Shown: one piece after another, positions 58,107 to 64,000 of the stretch
How the letters are laid out: every line of letters starts with the position of its first letter
Numbering within the stretch: position 1 is the stretch's first letter
From: Diphasiastrum complanatum
Taxonomy: Eukaryota; Streptophyta; Lycopodiopsida; Lycopodiales; Lycopodiaceae
DNA length: 64,000 nucleotides
NCBI GenBank assembly: GCA_029204225.1
Contig: CM055093.1
Coordinates: forward strand, 33,243,777-33,307,776
Direction: 5' to 3'
The notes under the pieces: generated by a model
The model's database searches: none
Seen by the model: only the letters and a program-made list of their open reading frames with translations
Told to the model about the DNA's origin: nothing
Made by a program: the position numbers and the translations under genes

Positions 58107-58293
58107 TGGAAAGATGGAGATCGTGGGCTATAAAGCTCTCGAGCTCGAAAGAATCTCCCCTGTCAACTTTTTGCTTTAGAGAAGGGATGATCAAGAGCTG
58201 AAACTATCTGGAAGACCGAGGCAGATTGATCTCCTGTCTGCTGCTTCCAGATAGCTGATCAAGGAGTGTCGTGTTGAGATCAGTGGCACTAGT

Positions 58294-59811
58294 ATGGATC
58301 ACCAATTCCCCTTGAGCAGCAGTAATGGCAGCGTTGGGCACAATCCTGAGGGGTGTAGCTCGATGAATCACTCCATCACAACCTCGCTGTCAGGCGTTTC
58401 TGCAGCTGGTGTTGCTGCACCGGTCAATTCTTCGCCCGATGTGTCTTCTTCCAGCATTGCTGCCAAGGCTGCGAAGGCGTCCAAGGGAGAGAAGGCATCG
58501 ACATATGCAGGCTTGAAGGGAAGTGGGCGGAAAGGAGGAGGCAGAAGCAAGAAGCGGTTCGTTGGGGTGAGGCAACGCCCGTCGGGGAGGTGGGTGGCGG
58601 AGATCAAAGACACAACGCAGAAGATACGCTTGTGGCTGGGCACCTTCGACACTGCCGAGGATGCTGCCCGTGCCTACGACGAGGCTGCATGCCTCCTCCG
58701 TGGCAGCAACACCCGCACCAACTTCCTTCCTGAGACCGCCTCAGCTGTCTCAGTGCTTCCATCCAAGGCTGCGCGCCTCCTCCACCTCCGCCGCAGCGCC
58801 ACTGCCACCGCCACAGCGGCAGCTGCAGCCAAGACACAGCCCCAACCAGCTCCCTCACCCAAGTCTCAGCAGAATCCTCCATACCCTGGCTGCGCATCCT
58901 TGCTGCCTCCAGCTACAACCCAGCCTCTATTCTGCTCTAATTACTCATATGACAACCACCATGGCCACCTTGACACCGCCAAGAGGCAGCAAGAATCTCT
59001 TGTTACCCTCCTCAAGACCTACAGAGAGAGGTATTATGGATCCACCATGTGTCCACAGGAAACCTTCACTCAATTTTCTGAAGATGATCTCGGAAGCACT
59101 CAATTTTTGTGTCGGAAAGAGCTACCGTCTTCGCCTAAGATCGAGTTTTGCACTCTGATCGACAATGTATGTCAGAGGCGAAATGATGACAACTTGCCGG
59201 ATGGACGATATTATGCGAATGCTGATAGCTACATGAGTGAATATGCTCTCCCTCATCGCCTCGACAATGCTGGCGGTCACATCGAATCACCCTTCGAGTT
59301 TTGTACCGAGATCAACATGCCAAAAAGTCTCAATGATGACCTCCCAAACGAGCCCACCTCGCCAGCTCTGGATTATGCAAACTCAGAGGATGATGAATCA
59401 TCAAACAGTGATAGCTTTGAGCACAATTCAGAGGAAAACAACATCTTGAGAGAGCATCTCAAGCGCATCATGTACGAACGCCAATCCTCCGCATCTCTAT
59501 ATCTCTTGAATGGAGTTCAAGAGTGTCTATTATTGTCAAACAATGCCACATCACTTCCCTATGCCATGTCATCTCCATCACTTTCTTTGCCTCCCTCTTT
59601 TTATGCTCAACACGCATCTCAATCTGCTAAGACGAGCACCTCCATGTGGGAGGCACGAATCAACCGAGATCAACAACAAATGACAATCTCAGATCATGAG
59701 CCCAACACAAGTGTAGACAACCCAAGTCAAGAAGCCATGTGGAATTCTTGGGATCTTTCACCTTTATGCATAGCAAGTAAAGTGAGATCTACTCCAATTG
59801 TGGGGTTATAA
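58294..59811 (+). CDS. AP2/ERF-domain transcription factor, RAP2-11/ERN-like
   Basis: Intact, apparently intronless, 505 residues. A Ser/Ala-rich N-terminus is followed by a basic patch [11 protein letters not shown] (about 78-88, likely nuclear localisation signal). A single AP2/ERF DNA-binding domain lies at about 88-145 ([54 protein letters not shown]). The WVAEIKD segment combines Val at the DREB-type position 14 with Asp at the ERF-type position 19, as in RAP2-11-type proteins. The long C-terminus has an Ala-rich stretch (169-178), an acidic/Ser segment ([20 protein letters not shown]) and [13 protein letters not shown] near 410. RAP2-11 acts in potassium-starvation signalling and ERNs in nodulation; which role applies here cannot be told. 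The start is the first ATG in frame after the GA-rich leader; coding GC is clearly above the flanks near the AP2 domain. Confidence 0.94.
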   Translation: MDHQFPLSSSNGSVGHNPEGCSSMNHSITTSLSGVSAAGVAAPVNSSPDVSSSSIAAKAAKASKGEKASTYAGLKGSGRKGGGRSKKRFVGVRQRPSGRWVAEIKDTTQKIRLWLGTFDTAEDAARAYDEAACLLRGSNTRTNFLPETASAVSVLPSKAARLLHLRRSATATATAAAAAKTQPQPAPSPKSQQNPPYPGCASLLPPATTQPLFCSNYSYDNHHGHLDTAKRQQESLVTLLKTYRERYYGSTMCPQETFTQFSEDDLGSTQFLCRKELPSSPKIEFCTLIDNVCQRRNDDNLPDGRYYANADSYMSEYALPHRLDNAGGHIESPFEFCTEINMPKSLNDDLPNEPTSPALDYANSEDDESSNSDSFEHNSEENNILREHLKRIMYERQSSASLYLLNGVQECLLLSNNATSLPYAMSSPSLSLPPSFYAQHASQSAKTSTSMWEARINRDQQQMTISDHEPNTSVDNPSQEAMWNSWDLSPLCIASKVRSTPIVGL

Positions 59812-61700
59812 CAAGTGAACATATTCCTCCACGACAAGCACAATTGAAACAATGATGATGTTTTGAGACACTAAAAATTTGTTTGGTAGTTCAAAATAAC
59901 GAAGCATCTAAGCTCCCTCAATCAAAACTTTTTTGTAAATCTTATTGACATTGCAATAAGGAAGCCACTAGCCCATATTGGAGTAGAATTCTCCAAGAGG
60001 ACTATTTCTATGTTCATGCAAATTATGCAATGAAGATAGAGAGCACAATGGTCATGTCTTCAATTCGGTGTGAAACAATAATGGTGGGACCATTATGTCA
60101 TCCTTTAGACATCAAAAATTTTCTTTTTTGTCGATTGATATTGAACATTTTTGTGTCTTGATAAATATTTTGCTCTTCGACATTTTTGAAACATTTCTTG
60201 GGGTGTTGGTGTCTCACTCATTTGCAATTGGTATGTCTTATGATTGCTTTTGAAAGCCTTTTTGAATGTTTTCTACTATTTTGTGTTCTACTATTTTGTC
60301 ATTTTTGAAACTAACAAGAAGCATCATCAACGTACTATCATATTTTATGCACAATTGAAACAATGTAATGACAATATATCATCCTAATTCCACAAAAGTG
60401 ATGTTATGAAGTGTGGTCCATAACAACTCTACTTAGTGTTGCTATGTGACATTCCGTAGATGAGTGACATTTTAGTGAGAGCAAAATTTTGGTGAATTGT
60501 CAATAAATGAAAAGCATCATTACCAAGCAACACATAGAGGATCTTTTTGTTATAATGAAAACTTTATAGCTCATATTTGATTAGTTTAAAATAATTGTAC
60601 TTTTTGTTGTTGAAAGCATCACATGATGTGATGTGGCCAATATAAATTATATTACATAAGTTCAAATTGTGAATTGATGTTATAATTATTTGATGCATAA
60701 AAACTCTTCTTTCATAAACACTAACATGTCAAGATCATTGTAATTTTAGGTAGGGTCCCAATAACATCACTTAGCAATTGAACATAACATGAGATCTTTT
60801 TTTGGATCGTCGTGTGCTCACCCAAGGCCCAACAATATTAAAGTTGTGATTGTATCTTTGTATTTGTGTTGTCATGTTTGAGTTATGCATAATATCTCTA
60901 TGTTTTTAGAACGACTGAGGTGTATTCTACACTAGGTATATGATTTCTATACTTAAAAATCTATTCTATAAAGTACAAAAACCGATTTACTTTATATTAC
61001 ATATAGAGTTGGGGCCTTAATATAAACTCCCACCTCATCTCCCTTCTTCTTCTCCTACTCCAGACACAAAATTACTACTGTTAGATTGCAACCAAGACCA
61101 CTACTAGGACTTATTAACCATTTAACCCTCCCACTGTTAGGATTCATCCAATGTTTGAGAGCATAGACAAAGTATAGGAATGGAATATTCACCATTATCT
61201 CTTGAAACTAGTATCACGAAATTTCTACATAGGTATATAAACCCTTCCATGAGTAATAGTCCTCAAAAACTGAGATGTTTCAAAAAAATAACTCAAAAAT
61301 GGTTTTTCTGAACATTGATCCGATGCATTGTCTCTTTGTCAATTTGACACTCTTCTTTAAATGTAAACACACATATTGTCAAACACATCTTGCATTGAAA
61401 TTTTTGTGGCAAATGCTGTCCAAAGGCACTACATGTGACAATTGTAGTTGCAATATAGTAGACATAGCAAATGTAGTCAAATCTAGCATTGAATTTAAAT
61501 TTTTATTCATTTAATATACTAGGTTCAAGTGCAACCTATGTGACTAGGTTCTAACTCAAGCTAAACCCAAGTTGAACTGCCACATAGGACTATTAGCAAG
61601 TGAATTAATCCAAATTATCAAATTGGTTTAGGCAAGGAAGAGGCCCTTTTTGAGTCCAAAAGGGCCCTAATTCGAAGGATGATAGCAAAAGCATTTCAGG
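59812..61700. other. 3' flank of the ERF gene, no gene seen
   Basis: AT-rich. A 79-codon frame at 61275-61514 has a few cysteines (CKHTYC, CDNCSC) but no complete known motif. Treated as unassigned. Confidence 0.45.
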
Positions 61701-61714
61701 AGGTTGTACACTAG

Positions 61715-62060
61715 CATCTGGTGTAGCCATACTCTGGATAAGCAAGAAGCAAACAACAATAGCTCAATCTTCCTGTGAGGCCGAATATGTAGCAACAAGT
61801 AAGATGGAAAACGATCTGATCTAGATTAAACAGATGTTAGAAGGATTTGATGAAACTATTTCTAAACCTTATGTCTTACAAATGGATAACACTTAAACTA
61901 TCTATCTTAGTAAAAATCATGTGTTTCATTCAAAAAAAAAACATATAGCTATCAAGTATCATGTTATTTGGGACTTAGTTGAGAAGAAAATACTGAAGAC
62001 AGTCTTCATACCTACAGGTCATCATTAAGTGACAAGAAAGTAGTATAAATTTGATGCAAC
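61715..62060 (+). pseudogene. Ty1/copia RNase H remnant
   Basis: The frame reads VAILWISKKQTTIAQSSCEA, EYVATSKM, then, past stops, LQMDNT, IYLSKNHVFHSKKKHIAIKY and HVIWDLVEKKILK. These are the W.SKKQ..IA.SS.EAEY and N..AI.L..NP..H.R.KHI...YH..R motifs of copia RNase H. Three or more stop codons. Nothing of RT is recognisable upstream. Confidence 0.85.
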
Positions 62061-62559
62061 AATATTATACTAATTAGCAAATCTTGTGTCCCCAAAGCTT
62101 AACGCAACAACTACTTTGTAGAGTTTGAAAAAGCGTGTACTCCCAAAAAGTCAGCCTCAACACTAATCTTCATAAATTAAAAAACTATCAACATGCAAAT
62201 TGGAGCTAAAAAATGAAATATGGAGCAAAAAGGGACCATAGGGCACCCAAAAAAAAAGGATGTCCATAATGCAAAAGGACATAACCTATATTGAACAAAA
62301 TGATATACGAAAAATGGAGGCTATAAAAAGGGGTATAGCTAATGCAATTTTTATTTAGCCTTCCATATAGAGCTAGAGTTGTTGAGATTCCATCCTTTAA
62401 TTAGTTTGCATCATTGTCAGTTTTTTTTTTCTTCTAATTTTCCTAGCTGAGCATGGATGCTCCACATTGCTTGTCCAATTCTAACTTAGTACGTATCGGC
62501 CCACATTAAAGGAACTTGGGACTCAAAAAGGGCCCTTTAAGAATGTAGAAATCATTATG
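62061..62559. other. Unassigned, possible 3' end of the copia remnant
   Basis: Non-coding; includes A- and T-rich tracts. No LTR could be delimited. Confidence 0.4.
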
Positions 62560-63481
62560 CTACCCAAGTTCAATTTTGGACAACCACTTGCAAAATAAAC
62601 TGATTGAACTAAAATTCAAAATGATGTGGGCAAGAAACCTGAGGTCGTTTCCTTGCGCATATGGCATCATGTCGTGCCATACGGAAGGCAGGTGGAACGA
62701 GCACATGTGGATGGCGAGGAAAACAACTTGCCTATAGTAAAACAAGTGTAGCATCTCTTTACACCATTGCGTAGAGCATGAAAAGATGCACACTTTTGCT
62801 TTTTGGATCACTTCAAAATAATGCTTTGGTCGTGTGGCTGAGATATTGTAGCATCTATTTAGACCATTGTGTAGAGCATGAAAAAATGCACATGTTTGCT
62901 TTTTGGATCACTTCAATCCGACACACGGTTAAAAAATTATGGTAGTTTGAAGATTCATATCCTACTTGATATTGGAGCCGAGCGACCTATGATCTATTCT
63001 CATTGAACATAATGCTTTGGTTGCACAGCTGAGATATTAGATAGGGTCAATATCTCATCCACGCAACCAGAGCATTATTATCAATGAGAACATGTCATAG
63101 GTCGCTCAGCTCCGATATCAGGTAGGGTATTCTGACTGCCATAACTTTTTAATCGTGTGTCAAATTGAAGTAATCCAAAAAGCAAAAGTGTCCAGCTTTT
63201 CATGCTCTACGCAAGGGTGTAAAGAGATGCTACACTTGTTTTACTATAGGCAAATTGTTTTCCTCTCCCTCCACATGTGCTCGCTCCACCTGCCTTCCGC
63301 ATGGCATGACATGACACCATGTACTCGCCTCCACATGTGCTCGCTCCATCTGCCTTCCGCATGGCATGACATGATGCCATATGCGTGAGGAAATGGCCTC
63401 ATGTTTCTCACCCACTTCATTTTGAAGTTTAGTGTAATTAGTTTATTGCGCAAGTGGCTGTCCAAAATTGAACTTGGGTAG
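62560..63481. repeat. Large imperfect palindrome (fold-back structure), arms over 400 bp
   Basis: From CTACCCAAGTTCAATTTTGG at 62560 the sequence is mirrored in reverse complement up to CCAAAATTGAACTTGGGTAG ending at 63481. Mirrored blocks include TGCTACACTTGTTTTACTAT, CATGCTCTACGCAA, GGAAGGCAGGTGGA and the inner GGTCGCTC/GAGCGACC. The centre is near 63035. The left arm has an extra tandem copy of about 100 bp (62746-62818 and 62849-62919) and the right arm an extra about 58-bp unit (63271-63328 and 63329-63385). A MITE- or Foldback-type origin is likely. Weaker mirroring extends to about 62511 and 63600. Confidence 0.88.
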
Positions 63482-63699
63482 CCACCGTTATAGTCCAACA
63501 CACTTGGATACACACCATTGGGCCATGTGGACATAAAGTCTTTGAAAAGTAAAAAAAAGGCATTCTAACAAAAGGCCCTTTTTTATTCAAGAGTTTCCCT
63601 AATGAAAGGCTTGGAATGGGTTTCTGAGGTATCGGTGATCCGAAAAACCATTGCTCCCCTGAGAGAGGCATCCATCCACAAGAATGCTTAAACATCAAT

Positions 63700-63784
63700 T
63701 ATAAACCAACATTTGTGGAATGTAGAGCTTGAGACCAATATTTGTGTTGGATTAGTCTCCTTCTTACTAATCGACTAGTCGGTT
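63700..63784. other. Unassigned short interval
   Basis: No feature seen. Confidence 0.3.
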
Positions 63785-64000
63785 TTAATCTTCATCCATT
63801 GTTTATCCAGTTCTGTGTTTTTACATAGTCTGCAGAAATACACAGAGATTGACTATAGTGTCCGTTTCCATTTTCCCTCACTTCGGCTTTTTCGCCTGTC
63901 AGGAATTACGAGTAAATATGTAGAGTCACATTTTTCGCTTTTTTCCGAAGTGCCTCAAATGTTAAGGAAAAAGTGTAGGGCTACCCTAAATGGGATGTAA
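63785..64000. repeat. Dispersed repeat D, third copy, truncated by window end
   Basis: TTAATCTTCATCCATTGTTTATCCAGTTCTG and ACATAGTCTGCAGAAATAC correspond to 31570-31640 and 32674-32745. Further right the similarity fades. Confidence 0.75.

Noticed and set aside
58368-58897. Overlapping minus-strand ORFs opposite the ERF gene
   Set aside because: Shadow frames of the GC-rich AP2-coding region; no recognisable domain.
61275-61514. Small cysteine-containing protein (CKHTYC, CDNCSC)
   Set aside because: Cysteine spacing matches no zinc-finger or secreted-peptide family I know; AT-rich context without splice or promoter support.

Overview
This window is plant nuclear DNA. The evidence is a HEN1-type small-RNA methyltransferase gene with GT-AG introns, an AP2/ERF transcription factor (a plant family), Ty1/copia and Ty3/gypsy elements with plant initiator-Met-type primer sites, a plant-style hAT transposon, and very long GA/CT microsatellites. 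The transposons are mostly old and broken, which would fit a repeat-rich, slowly turning-over genome such as that of an early-diverging angiosperm. That is only a guess; the species cannot be fixed from the sequence.

Layout. 1-5.2 kb: two decayed copia elements with their 3' LTRs. 5.9-11.4 kb: a third copia gag reading frame, split by a structurally complete 5.1-kb hAT transposon (6066-11171) with an 8-bp target duplication. 11.8-12.9 kb: probable LINE remnant, minus strand. 13.9-17.0 kb: five in-phase 3' exons of a HEN1 homologue, with a recent 231-bp tandem duplication in one intron. 18.2-31 kb: copia and gypsy relics, a gag-only copia-like element, and a gypsy element with a 5' LTR and primer site (27.1-31.0 kb). 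31.5-34.3 kb: dispersed repeats, an LTR nested in another repeat, and a 63-bp minisatellite. 36.1-43.7 kb: a minus-strand Tat/Athila-like gypsy element that lacks reverse transcriptase. 44.3-49.2 kb: an unidentified broken ORF, a copia gag, more LTRs and two complete miniature LTR elements (TRIMs). 51.6-52.3 kb: another Tat/Athila-type LTR with primer site. 52.3-57.9 kb: no recognisable gene. 58.3-59.8 kb: intact ERF gene. 61.7-64 kb: copia RNase H relic, a 0.9-kb imperfect palindrome and a dispersed repeat.

The most unusual finding is the pair of TRIMs at 44658-45021 and 48778-49188. Each has two TG/TC...CA terminal repeats of about 145 bp, a primer site matching or nearly matching TGGTATCAGAGC, a polypurine tract, no coding capacity and a perfect 5-bp target duplication. 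In both, each terminal repeat carries a tRNA-like cassette with RNA polymerase III A and B boxes. This parallels Cassandra elements, whose LTRs carry 5S rRNA sequence, but here the cassette is tRNA-derived.

Only two host genes are supported: HEN1 (5' exons not found here) and the ERF. They are about 41 kb apart with no sign of functional linkage. Intergenic stretches are described as repeats where repeats are visible and as unassigned where nothing was seen.
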